From NCBI GenBank assembly GCA_963742345.1, contig CAVULO010000012.1, forward strand, positions 124,001 through 188,000: 64,000 bases of DNA, read 5' to 3'. Positions within the stretch are counted from its first letter, which is position 1. Each line of letters starts with the position of its first letter. The position numbers and the translations under genes were made by a program. A model generated the notes under the pieces. The model was not told the DNA's origin. It made no database searches and saw only the letters and a list, made by a program, of their open reading frames with translations. Below, in pieces: positions 9,480 through 17,469 of this stretch. This DNA is from Pseudolabrys sp963742345 (GTDB lineage Bacteria > Pseudomonadota > Alphaproteobacteria > Rhizobiales > Xanthobacteraceae).

Positions 9480-9850
9480 GGTTCAGCTCCGTTGTGTTTG
9501 AGGCAAGATGAATTTCTTGCGCGCGCGCAGCCTTGTGGCCCGGCGCCGCGCTACTCTCAATTCACAACATTCGGCGTGCCGTTCACGTTAATGTCATGGA
9601 ATAGAAAACCCGCGAAAACAATTGTTGGCAATCAGTGAGTCAGTTGCTGTGATCCGGTCGAAGCCTCGCTATCATGCAGAACCGCCATTACTGCAATTCA
9701 ATATTGCTGTATCTGTGAACCTAAAGGAATGACTCAATTTCTGCACATAAGAACCAGCGCGCCCGCCATATCCACTTTGCGTCAAATTTAAACATTCAAA
9801 TGCCGGTATATGAAATAGGAGGATAGACGGACGGCCTGGTGGCCTTTTTG
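9480..9850. other. Gene-free stretch between the small exported gene and the radical SAM gene
   Basis: 371 bases that are more AT-rich than the neighbours. It should contain the promoter of the minus-strand gene at 9234-9479 and the 3' end of the radical SAM transcript. I see no convincing ORF, RNA gene or strong terminator. Confidence 0.4.
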
Positions 9851-11719
9851 CTATTCCGCCGCCACCACGGACTCGCCGCCGATATGCGCCGGCGCGTCAT
9901 GCCCATGGCTGCGAATGGCGTCATCGCGCCGTTTACGTGCCAGCGCAGCCTCGCCGCCGGTGGTCTCGTGATAGAGGGACAGCCGCTCGAACTCGTCCGC
10001 TTGAGGCGGCGCAATCGCGATATCGCTGTACGTCCAACGATCGGGCGCGTCCAGCGTCTCGACCAGTACGGCTTTGAGCTCGCGATAGACCCGCAGGTAG
10101 CCCCAGACCTTCTTTAGTGTCTCCCATCCGTACCGCGGATAGAAGACGAGGGGATTCTCGATTTTCATGCCGACACGGCGGTCGCGACGGAATTTTAGCC
10201 GGAAAGCGCCGCCTTCAAGCGGATGCACGCCCTCGAACAGAATCATCAAATAGAACCACAGAATCGTTGAGAGCGTTGTGCCCGGCCGGCCGAGACTGCA
10301 GGCGGCGGAGCGGCGCAGGATCGTGCGCACGTGCTCGGGTGTATAGAAGGCAGCCCAAGCGGCGCGATAAGCCTCCTCCCATTCCGCGTCGGTCATCACT
10401 GAATGATGGGAGACGCGGTGATTGAGATCGTATTTATTCATGTCCGGATCCATCCAGATGCCTTTCTGCGAAAGCACCTTATGATCCTCGGAGCCGGGCA
10501 ACGGTGTGAGGAAGAAGAACTCCAGAATATCGAGCGGCAACTCCCGCTTGATGATCTCAATATCTCGAACGATTGATTCCTTGGTGTCGGCGGGAAAGCC
10601 AAGAATATACCCGGCATAAGTGATAGCGCCGTGGTCGCGCCATTTCTGCAGCATCTCCCGGTACTCGGTGATCTTGTTTTGCCGTTTCTTGGCGGCAATA
10701 AGGTTGTCAGGATTGATGTTCTCGAGCCCGATGAAAACGCGGCGCACACCAGCTTGCGCAGCCTTCTCGATGAAGTTCGGGATTTTGTGGCAGAGCGTGT
10801 CGACCTGAATGGTGAAACCGAGTTTTGGGAACTCGGTCTGTCGAAGATGGATCAAGCGGTCGAACAACAACTCCCAATCGCGGTTGCGCGCGAAATTGTC
10901 GTCGGTGATGAAGAACCGCTTGATGCCCTGCGCGTGGTTTTCCCGAACGATCTTTTCGAGGTCGTCCGGCGTTCGGAAGCGGCTCTTGCGGCCTTGCACA
11001 TTGATGATGGTGCAGAACGAACATTGATAGGGACAGCCACGGCCGAGGTCGATGCTTGAGAGCGAGCCCGACGTACGCTGAACGTGCTTGCGGGGCAAGA
11101 ATGGCGGCGGCTCCCCGGTGAGCGCGGGAAGGTTGTCCATGTAATTGTAGAGGGGCTTGAGCGAGCCGCTCCATGCGTCGCGCAGGACCTCGTCGAGACG
11201 GCCTTCCTCGCTTTCGCCGGCGAAGAAGGAGATGCCAAGCGCCTGCGCTTCGCGAATGTCCTGCGGCAGTTCTGGCAACATGGCGATGCAGCCGGACACA
11301 TGGAAACCGCCGATGCAGACCGGGAGGTCGGCCGCGAGGAACGGGCGAGCGAGATCGACCGCCCGCGGAAACTGGTTGGACTGCACGCCGACCAAGCCGA
11401 TTAACGACCGGCCACCCTGCTTGCGGATCAGGTTTATGATGCGCTCGGGCCGAACCCGGCGGTTGGTCTCGTCATATGTGTGCAGGCGAATTTCCACATT
11501 CGGTCCCAGCACCTCACGGCGGCTGGCGTCTTCAGCGAGCGCGTTCAGGCAAGCAAGCGTATTGGAGGGAATTGCGGAGCGGACCCACTGGATCGGATAG
11601 CCGTCGTCATCATAGTGCGACGGCTTGATCAACACGAAATGAAATAGGTTCGGCCGCGGCTTGCGCTCGAGACGCTGAATACCGCTACCACCGACGCTTT
11701 GGCCTGGAGCCACGACCAT
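9851..11719 (-). CDS. B12-binding-domain radical SAM protein
   Basis: 622 residues. The N-terminal part (about 60-190) has a cobalamin-binding-like Rossmann layout (LIGLVGVQSNQFPRAVDLAR, CIGGFHVSG), although the DxHxxG cobalamin-ligating motif is not evident. The radical SAM core has the cluster motif C229-xxx-C233-xx-C236 (GCPYQCSFC) and the expected downstream strands (FFITDDNFARN, RRVFIGLENINPD, AGYILGFPADT). A C-terminal extension with hydrophobic segments (TILWFYLMILFEGVHPL) follows. Family members act in hopanoid, tetrapyrrole, phosphonate and P-methylase chemistry; nothing nearby points to a substrate, so the reaction is unassigned. Confidence 0.85.
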   Translation of the reverse strand: MVVAPGQSVGGSGIQRLERKPRPNLFHFVLIKPSHYDDDGYPIQWVRSAIPSNTLACLNALAEDASRREVLGPNVEIRLHTYDETNRRVRPERIINLIRKQGGRSLIGLVGVQSNQFPRAVDLARPFLAADLPVCIGGFHVSGCIAMLPELPQDIREAQALGISFFAGESEEGRLDEVLRDAWSGSLKPLYNYMDNLPALTGEPPPFLPRKHVQRTSGSLSSIDLGRGCPYQCSFCTIINVQGRKSRFRTPDDLEKIVRENHAQGIKRFFITDDNFARNRDWELLFDRLIHLRQTEFPKLGFTIQVDTLCHKIPNFIEKAAQAGVRRVFIGLENINPDNLIAAKKRQNKITEYREMLQKWRDHGAITYAGYILGFPADTKESIVRDIEIIKRELPLDILEFFFLTPLPGSEDHKVLSQKGIWMDPDMNKYDLNHRVSHHSVMTDAEWEEAYRAAWAAFYTPEHVRTILRRSAACSLGRPGTTLSTILWFYLMILFEGVHPLEGGAFRLKFRRDRRVGMKIENPLVFYPRYGWETLKKVWGYLRVYRELKAVLVETLDAPDRWTYSDIAIAPPQADEFERLSLYHETTGGEAALARKRRDDAIRSHGHDAPAHIGGESVVAAE

Positions 11720-11783
11720 TCAAATCACATTACCACACAAGCGCAGTTCCAAACCAATGATTTTGGAGTGCATGCGCGAACGG

Positions 11784-11978
11784 TCATTCAGTGCGTGAAA
11801 GCTGGTATTCCTCGGCGGTTCTTTCAAACAATTCAGTCGTGCTCTTAATCCGGTAGGACAAACGGTTGTCGCGTTCGATCGGTAGTTGGCGAACGATTTT
11901 ATATTTGCCCCGCGACGCGTCGTTTCCGAATTGCGGCTCGTAATAGACGTCCTGCCCGGTAGAAAACTTATGGCTCAT
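11784..11978 (-). CDS. Conserved small hypothetical protein
   Basis: 64 residues, soluble, with no signal peptide or Cys. The sequence (FSTGQDVYYEPQFG, ..KYKIVRQLPIE, LSYRIKSTTELFERTAEEY) suggests a small beta-barrel-like fold that binds a ligand or another protein. Start ATG 11978 was preferred to the GTG two codons earlier because a GAGGGTGG motif sits properly before it. I recall similar short proteins as unnamed in rhizobia. Function unknown. Confidence 0.65.
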   Translation of the reverse strand: MSHKFSTGQDVYYEPQFGNDASRGKYKIVRQLPIERDNRLSYRIKSTTELFERTAEEYQLSRTE

Positions 11979-12038
11979 GTCCACCCTCGTGGGCTGGCTT
12001 CGGTTTGCGCACTCGAAGCGGGTTTGCGTGCGAAGGAG

Positions 12039-12068
12039 AAAAAACGCCCGGCGTGATGGCCGGGCGTT
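12039..12068 (-). terminator. Rho-independent terminator of the cold-shock gene
   Basis: A 10-bp perfect stem (AACGCCCGGC with GCCGGGCGTT) with a 6-nt loop, followed on the minus strand by six T. It lies 25 bases beyond the cspA stop codon. Confidence 0.85.
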
Positions 12069-12092
12069 CGCCTATCAATATGGGAAGTCAGA

Positions 12093-12296
12093 TCAGGCAT
12101 TCTGTAGATTGGAGGCTGCCTGCTTGCCGCGCTCCGTCACGATCTCGTACGTGAGGCGCTGACCCTCATTGAGGGTGCTCATGCCGGCGCGTTCGACCGC
12201 GCTGATGTGCACGAACACATCACGCGAGCCGTCGCTCGGGGTGATGAAACCAAAACCCTTTTGGGTGTTGAAGAACTTGACGGTACCTGTGGCCAT
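12093..12296 (-). CDS. cspA: Cold-shock-domain protein, CspA family
   Basis: 67-residue single cold-shock domain, a nucleic-acid-binding beta-barrel that acts as an RNA chaperone. RNP1 (KGFGFI) and RNP2 (VFVHIS) are intact, and length and ends (MATGTVKFFN...NLQNA) match the family. Start ATG 12296 is preceded by AAGGAA. A gene-poor leader of about 260 bases lies upstream, which would allow the long structured 5' UTR typical of cold-regulated csp genes, although I see no specific cold box. It is followed by a strong terminator, so it is monocistronic. Confidence 0.95.
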   Translation of the reverse strand: MATGTVKFFNTQKGFGFITPSDGSRDVFVHISAVERAGMSTLNEGQRLTYEIVTERGKQAASNLQNA

Positions 12297-12558
12297 GATG
12301 GCATTCCTTGCGTTTAGACGCTGCTTTGAGTTGGGATGCGCACGAACGCTTATGGCTTCGTGCGATCGAAACATCCGAGTTTTTGGGGTGACTTGATAAG
12401 CGTCCCAAGTTCGGGCAGCGCAGCAAGACAAAACCGAAAACCTAGTTTCAACAAAATCAATATACTCTATTTAGGCCAATACGTCCAATTATCGTGCGTC
12501 ACGGGCAGACATTGGCGGGACCCTCCGCGTATGTCTGATTTGGCTCGAAAGCTGAAGT

Positions 12559-12873
12559 TCAATTCTCGGAAAGCGGGTCAATCCGGAAATCTTCCAGTCT
12601 TTTGCCTGCCCGAATCGCACCAACTAGCCATCGCGGCTGGACGCCTCGGCCAGCCCAGGTCTCACCATTTGGGCCACGGTACTTTGGGGCGGCCTTCCTA
12701 CGCGTCGGCTTAGATCCGTTCTGCCCACGACTTCCGATTTCGCCGCCGGTGACCCTGCCTAGTTCTTTGCGCAAAGCGTCGGCGCGACTTTCGAGCAGCT
12801 CCGCGATTTCATCGCGTAGCTTGCAAAGCGCCTCGTTGGAAAGGGTGGCGAGAGAAGATTTTTTTGGCACCAT
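12559..12873 (-). CDS. H-NS-family nucleoid protein
   Basis: 104 residues. An N-terminal helical oligomerisation segment (about 5-40, LSNEALCKLRDEIAELLES) is followed by a basic linker. The C-terminal DNA-binding motif (YRGPNGETWAGRGVQPRWL) carries the conserved WxGRGxxPxWL core of alphaproteobacterial H-NS-like proteins. Members bind AT-rich DNA and silence genes. The start at ATG 12873 gives the usual MxxKKSSL N-terminus; the upstream in-frame extension has no family character. Confidence 0.85.
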   Translation of the reverse strand: MVPKKSSLATLSNEALCKLRDEIAELLESRADALRKELGRVTGGEIGSRGQNGSKPTRRKAAPKYRGPNGETWAGRGVQPRWLVGAIRAGKRLEDFRIDPLSEN

Positions 12874-12942
12874 GGGTCGTCCATCGATAGTGAAGTGAAA
12901 GCAACCCACTCGGCGCTGAAAGTCTTCGCAGGTGGATGGAAA

Positions 12943-13101
12943 TTACTGCTCGAATTTCTCTTCGATTTCCAAAGCGATCGTTGTCAGGTCAACACCTAAC
13001 TCTTGCAATACTCGCGAAAGCTCGTCATGCGAACAATCGCGGGCCGTCGTTGTACACTTTTGTGCAACGGCACGAAGATCTTCGATAATGCTCTTTATCA
13101 T
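12943..13101 (-). CDS. Small conserved hypothetical protein (52 aa)
   Basis: A short minus-strand gene starting MIKSIIEDLRAVAQKC and ending ALEIEEKFEQ. It is entirely alpha-helical in character, with two Cys (KC, RDC) and an acidic C-terminus. The pattern SIIEDLRAxAxxCxxxARDC is one I associate with small rhizobial proteins of unknown function. It sits between the H-NS-like and AraC-type genes, all on the minus strand. Start ATG 13101 has a modest AGG upstream. Confidence 0.6.
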   Translation of the reverse strand: MIKSIIEDLRAVAQKCTTTARDCSHDELSRVLQELGVDLTTIALEIEEKFEQ

Positions 13102-13170
13102 ATCTCGCAACCTGGTTCGCCCGCCCAGCCGCGGGTTGGTCGCTTACAGCCTGCAATTAGTTTTGTCTTG

Positions 13171-14283
13171 TCATTTCCGGCCAAGAATTTGACGGTTCTT
13201 GCCAATGCCGGCGTCCGACTTCTGCGCTAAACGTGCCCGACTGCCCGATCGCTGCTGCTTGGCCCGCGCAGCGCGCGGGTTCGTCCCCGTCCACCGCTGA
13301 AACGCGCGCGTAAACGCTCCGATCTCGGAATAACCCAGAAGCCAGGCAATTTCGGAAATCTGCAGCCCGCGGTCCGCCAGGTAACGATGCGCCAAAGCCG
13401 ATCGCAAACCACTTAATATTTCACCGAACGAATAACCTTCAGACGCCAATCTTCGCGCGAGAGTTTTCGAACTCATACCAAGCCTTGCCGCGACCTCATC
13501 GAGGCGCATTTGCCGGTGCGGCAGGAGTGCGGCGATTGCATTTTCGACCCGGACCTTCAACGGGCTCGCCTTCGTCCGGAGACGGACAAGCACTTCTTCG
13601 GCGCAATGTACACACAGTCGATTGAGGTAGGGGTCGGCCGTCAAGATCGGGTAGTCCCAACTGTCCGCAGGAAAAACGATTTCATCAGCGTCCGCTCCCA
13701 TCTCTATTTCGCTGTCGATTAATTTTTCTACTTCACGAATTTCTTCTATCCTGGGGCGCATAATTCGGACGTAGATTGGTTTAAGATCTCGATCGGTCAG
13801 CTTTCGACAAATGCGAATGAGCGACGCCATCCAAAACTCAATCTGGTGCGTGTCCGTATGTCTTGCGACCCCGGAATATTGAAAGCGAACGTGAAGAAGA
13901 GGGCCTTTTTGTACAGTCAGTGTGATTCCGTCATTCACAACGGCGCTGTATCGCTCCGCTCTTAGCAAACTTTCCAACAACGTTTCAGCTGAAGCAGCTA
14001 CGTAATACAGCAAGCCGATTTCGCGCGGGTCGTAGGCATAGGCAAGATGAAATCCAAGAATCCGATCGTGAATCGCATTTGCGACCAACTCGAGAAACTT
14101 GATTTGATTTCGAACAGGGAGTTGAGCTTCTTTGTTTTCAATGGCACGGGCTGTCAGCCCTGATTTTTGAAGCAGCGAACTGACATCAATGCCTTCTTGC
14201 CGGCCTCGCTCATACGCGAGACGCGACAGGAAGCCGCCGCAACTTCGCAATGCGCTGATCTGATTCAGACCGGACTGGGGCAT
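13171..14283 (-). CDS. AraC-family transcriptional regulator (Arabinose_bd-type N-terminus)
   Basis: 370 residues. The N-terminal ligand-sensing region (about 10-210, GFLSRLAYERGRQEGIDVSSLL, GLLYYVAASAETLLESL) matches regulators of the OruR/VirS type. The C-terminal double helix-turn-helix (about 240-335) has RLGMSSKTLARRLASEG, ISEIAWLLGYSEIGAFTRAF and the closing RWTGTNPRAAR. The tail after residue 345 is basic and variable. The gene is divergent from the TPR-glycosyltransferase at 14513, and a 14-bp palindrome lies in the shared upstream region. The effector is unknown. Confidence 0.92.
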   Translation of the reverse strand: MPQSGLNQISALRSCGGFLSRLAYERGRQEGIDVSSLLQKSGLTARAIENKEAQLPVRNQIKFLELVANAIHDRILGFHLAYAYDPREIGLLYYVAASAETLLESLLRAERYSAVVNDGITLTVQKGPLLHVRFQYSGVARHTDTHQIEFWMASLIRICRKLTDRDLKPIYVRIMRPRIEEIREVEKLIDSEIEMGADADEIVFPADSWDYPILTADPYLNRLCVHCAEEVLVRLRTKASPLKVRVENAIAALLPHRQMRLDEVAARLGMSSKTLARRLASEGYSFGEILSGLRSALAHRYLADRGLQISEIAWLLGYSEIGAFTRAFQRWTGTNPRAARAKQQRSGSRARLAQKSDAGIGKNRQILGRK

Positions 14284-14463
14284 CGATCCACCATTTCCGA
14301 CCGCAGGCTCGGCAAGAGCATACCATTTTCGCAGGGCGCGTCATGTTGAAAGCGCGCCAGAACGCCGGCATCTCAGAAGCTTTAGGGCACAAGCACATCA
14401 GGATAACGGCATTGTGTTGTGTGGTTTCGAACGACATAATGCGTTGTCGAGTCGCTGTAAAAA

Positions 14464-14477
14464 CTTCAAGCTTGAAG
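14464..14477. promoter_or_regulatory. 14-bp perfect palindrome, possible operator
   Basis: CTTCAAG directly joined to CTTGAAG, 36 bases before the TPR-glycosyltransferase start and about 180 bases upstream of the divergent AraC-type gene. A few such palindromes are expected by chance in 64 kb, so operator function is only suggested by position. Confidence 0.25.
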
Positions 14478-14512
14478 ACAACTGACTACAAATACTGACA
14501 GCGGTTTCACGA

Positions 14513-16357
14513 ATGCGCTTGCCTCCGCCACCGCGCGCAGAAGCAGAAATTTCAGCAGCGATACAAGATAGGTTCCGGCAGGGAGTTGCCTTGCATCAGC
14601 AAGGCAGATTTGCGGATGCGGAACGAATTTATCAGGAAGTCCTGCGGCAAGAACCAACCTACTTCGAAGCGTTGCACCTGCTTGGGGTCGTGGCACTTCA
14701 AACCCGCAAAACCCGGGAAAGCGTTGAGCTAATCACCAAAGCAATACAGCTCAATCCGAATGTCGCCGCCGCTCATACCAACCTGGGATCGGCATTGATC
14801 GCTCTGACGCGCTTCGCGGAAGCGCTGCCGAGCTTCGATAGTGCCATTGCGCTCAAGCCAGACTTCGCCGAGGCACATAACAATCGCGCAGCTGCTTTGA
14901 ATGCGCTGAAGCGGTACGAGCAAGCGCTGGCGAGTTGCGACAAGGCGATCGCGCTCAAGCCGCATTACGCAGAGGCGTACAACAATTGCGCAGCTGCTTT
15001 GAATGCGCTGAAGCGGTACGAGCAAGCGCTGGCGAGTTGCGACAAGGCGATCGCGCTCAAGCCAAACTTTCCGGAGGCGCACAACAATCGCGGAAATGCG
15101 TTGAACGCCATGGCGCGCCACGAGGATGCAATCGCAAGCTACGATAACGCTACTGTACTCGCGCCAAATTATGCAGAAGCATACAACAATCGCGGAAACG
15201 CGTTGTATAACATCATGCGTCCCGAGCAGGCGTTGGCGAGCTACGACAAGGCTATCGCAATCAAGCCGGACTATGCAGAGGCGCACAACAATCGCGGAAA
15301 TGCCTTAAGCTATCTGAAGCACTGCGAGGCGGCGATCGCGAGCTACGACAAAGCAGCTTCGCTAACGCCAGACTACGTAGAGGCGCATTTCAATAAGAGT
15401 CTTCTCCTGCTTCTCATGGGACGCTTCGAACAAGGCTGGCGGCTTTATGAGTGGAGGAAAAAGAAAGCCAATCCGGTCGCAACGCGACACTATCCGCAGC
15501 CGCTTTGGTTAGGCGAAGAGAGTATAGCAGGAAAAACCATATTGCTGTACGAGGAACAGGGCTTAGGCGATACACTTCAATTTTGCCGCTACGCGAGGCT
15601 GGTTGCCGATTTAGGTGCACAAATCATCCTAGAAGTGCCGCCGCAACTGACGCGTTTGCTTGGCAGCCTCTCTGAGACGATGCAAATCATAAAAACGGGA
15701 ACGCAGCCGCCTGACTTTGACTATCAATGTCCCCTGATGAGTTTGCCGTTGGCATTCAAGACAGACATTTCAAATATCCCGGCAAATACCCCATACCTTA
15801 AGTCCGATTTGGAAAAATCCCTCTCGTGGAAGAAAACCCTTGGAGCGAAAGGCAAACTCAGAGTGGGTCTCGTGTGGTCGGGGGGTATCCGTCCCAATCA
15901 ACCCGTGTCGGTGAATAAACGCAGGAACATCCCTTTGGCCAAGCTTGCTTCACTGAAACATCCAAATATTGAATTTTATAGCTTGCAAAAAGGTCAGCCC
16001 GGTGAGTCAGAGCTGGCTGAACTAAAACGTAGTAATTGGAGTGGCCCCGATGTTCTGGATTTCACCAGCCAGCTAGATGATTTTTCGGACACCGCGGCTC
16101 TCATGGACAACCTGGATCTGGTTCTGACCGTCGATACCTCGACAGCGCATTTGGCTGGAGCGTTGGGTAAACCAGTCTGGATTCTGAATCGCTTTGATAC
16201 CTGTTGGCGATGGCTTTTGGATCGAACCGACAGTCCCTGGTATCCGACAGCAAAACTGTACAGACAACAGAAGGCTGAGGATTGGGAAAATGTCGTTCAG
16301 CGTGTCAAAACGGATTTGATCGATTTTCAACGCACCCGTCGTCACGGGTTAAGCTGA
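14513..16357 (+). CDS. TPR protein with C-terminal glycosyltransferase-9-like domain
   Basis: 614 residues. About eight TPR units occupy residues 15-310 (repeated YAEAHNNRGNALxxxxRxExAIASYDKAIALKPD). The C-terminal domain (about 330-600) resembles ADP-heptose/O-GlcNAc-type transferases, with EEQGLGDTLQFCRYARLVADLG, LRVGLVWSGG and the donor-site region LVLTVDTSTAHLAGALGKPVW. Such proteins are linked to protein or surface glycosylation. Two neighbouring TPR units share a 76-bp exact DNA repeat, a sign of recent unit duplication. The gene is divergent from the AraC-type regulator. Confidence 0.88.
   Translation: MRLPPPPRAEAEISAAIQDRFRQGVALHQQGRFADAERIYQEVLRQEPTYFEALHLLGVVALQTRKTRESVELITKAIQLNPNVAAAHTNLGSALIALTRFAEALPSFDSAIALKPDFAEAHNNRAAALNALKRYEQALASCDKAIALKPHYAEAYNNCAAALNALKRYEQALASCDKAIALKPNFPEAHNNRGNALNAMARHEDAIASYDNATVLAPNYAEAYNNRGNALYNIMRPEQALASYDKAIAIKPDYAEAHNNRGNALSYLKHCEAAIASYDKAASLTPDYVEAHFNKSLLLLLMGRFEQGWRLYEWRKKKANPVATRHYPQPLWLGEESIAGKTILLYEEQGLGDTLQFCRYARLVADLGAQIILEVPPQLTRLLGSLSETMQIIKTGTQPPDFDYQCPLMSLPLAFKTDISNIPANTPYLKSDLEKSLSWKKTLGAKGKLRVGLVWSGGIRPNQPVSVNKRRNIPLAKLASLKHPNIEFYSLQKGQPGESELAELKRSNWSGPDVLDFTSQLDDFSDTAALMDNLDLVLTVDTSTAHLAGALGKPVWILNRFDTCWRWLLDRTDSPWYPTAKLYRQQKAEDWENVVQRVKTDLIDFQRTRRHGLS
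14886..15063 (+). repeat. Exact 76-bp tandem duplication inside the TPR region
   Basis: The segment 14886-14961 recurs exactly at 14988-15063, offset 102 bases, i.e. one 34-residue TPR unit. The next units (from about 15090) are similar but diverged. Homologous exchange between these copies could add or remove TPR units. Confidence 0.9.
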
Positions 16358-16388
16358 TCGTTCGACGCACCCTTGCGAGCTCCGGCGA

Positions 16389-16541
16389 TTAGTGGCCAGG
16401 CGATATCTGAACCGGGCTAACAACAGTGGCGTTGGTTTTAAAAGCTGGTTCGCCTGAAAACAGCGACGCACAAATTAGCGCCAGAATGGCGATGTCGGCA
16501 CCGATAACCGCAAGCTTTTGCCAGAGGTCCTCGATTTCAAC
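16389..16541 (-). CDS. Possible small membrane protein lacking a standard start codon
   Basis: A 51-codon minus-strand frame beginning at the GTT codon at 16541 (VEIEDLWQKLAVIGADIAILAL...) and ending SPVQISPGH. It has one hydrophobic helix (about residues 10-28) and protein-like composition. A strong GGGAGG motif overlaps the expected start, but no ATG, GTG or TTG is in frame there, so the start may be altered by mutation or a sequencing error. It is listed because its composition looks coding; it may be a relic. Confidence 0.3.
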   Translation of the reverse strand, partial: VEIEDLWQKLAVIGADIAILALICASLFSGEPAFKTNATVVSPVQISPGH

Positions 16542-16661
16542 CTCCCTTTGCCCGCTTATGCCTGACTGCCGTCACGTTCATCCCCTCGCGGTCTTCAAAC
16601 CGCTAAAGGGAAAACGCGCCACTTTCGTTGAACTTTAGATCGCACAGCCCATTACAAACTT

Positions 16662-16698
16662 GGACATATGCGACAATATTCTGGACAAAAGCGACAAT
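16662..16698. repeat. Two direct repeats of GGACAnnnGCGACAAT, 21-bp period
   Basis: Copies at 16662-16677 and 16683-16698 are identical except for the three middle bases. A partial inverted copy (ATTGTC) follows near 16724. Short multiple terminal repeats of this style occur at the ends of IS21-like elements, but no transposase gene is present. Confidence 0.45.
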
Positions 16699-16869
16699 CT
16701 AAGCGGTTAAAAGGTTGCGAACATTGTCCGCTACAGCGACCGTCGTGCCCGCTTTGGCCCGACATCGGACCAAATCAACGTCCGAATCCTGTTGCGTGGC
16801 CATTCTCAATCCCGGTCATAATCTGCTATGATCGAGCGCTACAAAAAGCGTGGTCCTAGCGGGGGGCAC

Positions 16870-17127
16870 ATGCAACGACGCAATTTCATTGTCCTTCTGG
16901 GCTGTGCGGCAGCAGGCTGGCCGCTCGCCGCCATTGCGCAAAACCAAAGCTTCACAATTGGGCCTCCGGCAAACCCTGCAGCCAAGCTACGCGCGCAGGA
17001 GAAGGCGGCTGCGGATAAACGAGCGAAACAAAAAGAAAAGAAAGAAGAGTGCAGAAAACGCGCAGTGACCGAAAAAATTGCACCTCGCGAACGAAAATCC
17101 TTCATAGCCTCCTGCGAGAAGAAATAG
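16870..17127 (+). CDS. Small exported Lys-rich protein, PsiF-like C-terminus
   Basis: 85 residues. The signal peptide MQRRNFIVLLGCAAAGWPLA ending AIAQ is of the type common on rhizobial binding proteins. A Lys/Ala/Glu-rich helical segment (about 45-62) follows, then EECRKRAVTEKIAPRERKSFIASCEKK, in which two Cys spaced as in PsiF repeats could form a disulfide. Start ATG 16870 has a G-rich ribosome binding site; an upstream in-frame ATG at 16828 would bury the signal peptide. Function unknown. Confidence 0.55.
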   Translation: MQRRNFIVLLGCAAAGWPLAAIAQNQSFTIGPPANPAAKLRAQEKAAADKRAKQKEKKEECRKRAVTEKIAPRERKSFIASCEKK

Positions 17128-17469
17128 TCTGAATCGGTTTAAAGGCTCATCGAACCGACGTGTGAGTTGAGCTTACCGACTTACCATTGTGGTCAGCCGA
17201 CACTTTACCCCGGCATCGGTGCGCCAGCCCGATAATACGGCGCAGCTCGCACGTTGATGAGCGTCGATCACGGACTTGCCGATAGCCCGCGAAAAAACTT
17301 GTTTTTGGAACTAGTCCGCGCACCCAAACCAATGCGTTTCCGATTCAGGAAGGTCCCCTTCCCGCAAATCAAACATCTCGAAATGCCGATCTCAATGCCG
17401 TAAACTTTTTGAAACTCTTTATCGTCCAGAATCATAACCGGTTTGCGGCAATCCTGAAAGGAACAGCTG
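17128..17469. other. Gene-free stretch upstream of the adenylate cyclase
   Basis: 342 bases. A minus-strand frame (17268-17435) encodes a peptide with CLICGKG but has no ribosome binding site, and I do not call it. The region should hold the promoter for the cyclase gene at 17470. Confidence 0.4.

Larger units (their letters stand above)
16358..16869. other. Gene-poor region of about 0.5 kb with degenerate repeats
   Basis: Between the TPR-glycosyltransferase and the next plus-strand gene. It holds one coding-like minus-strand frame (16389-16541) and a pair of 16-bp direct repeats (16662-16698). I see no terminator and no gene that can be supported firmly. Confidence 0.4.

Noticed and set aside
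17268..17435. Minus-strand frame encoding a peptide with CLICGKG
   Set aside because: No ribosome binding site, only one Cys pair, and it overlaps the region that must hold the cyclase promoter. It could be real, but support is too thin.
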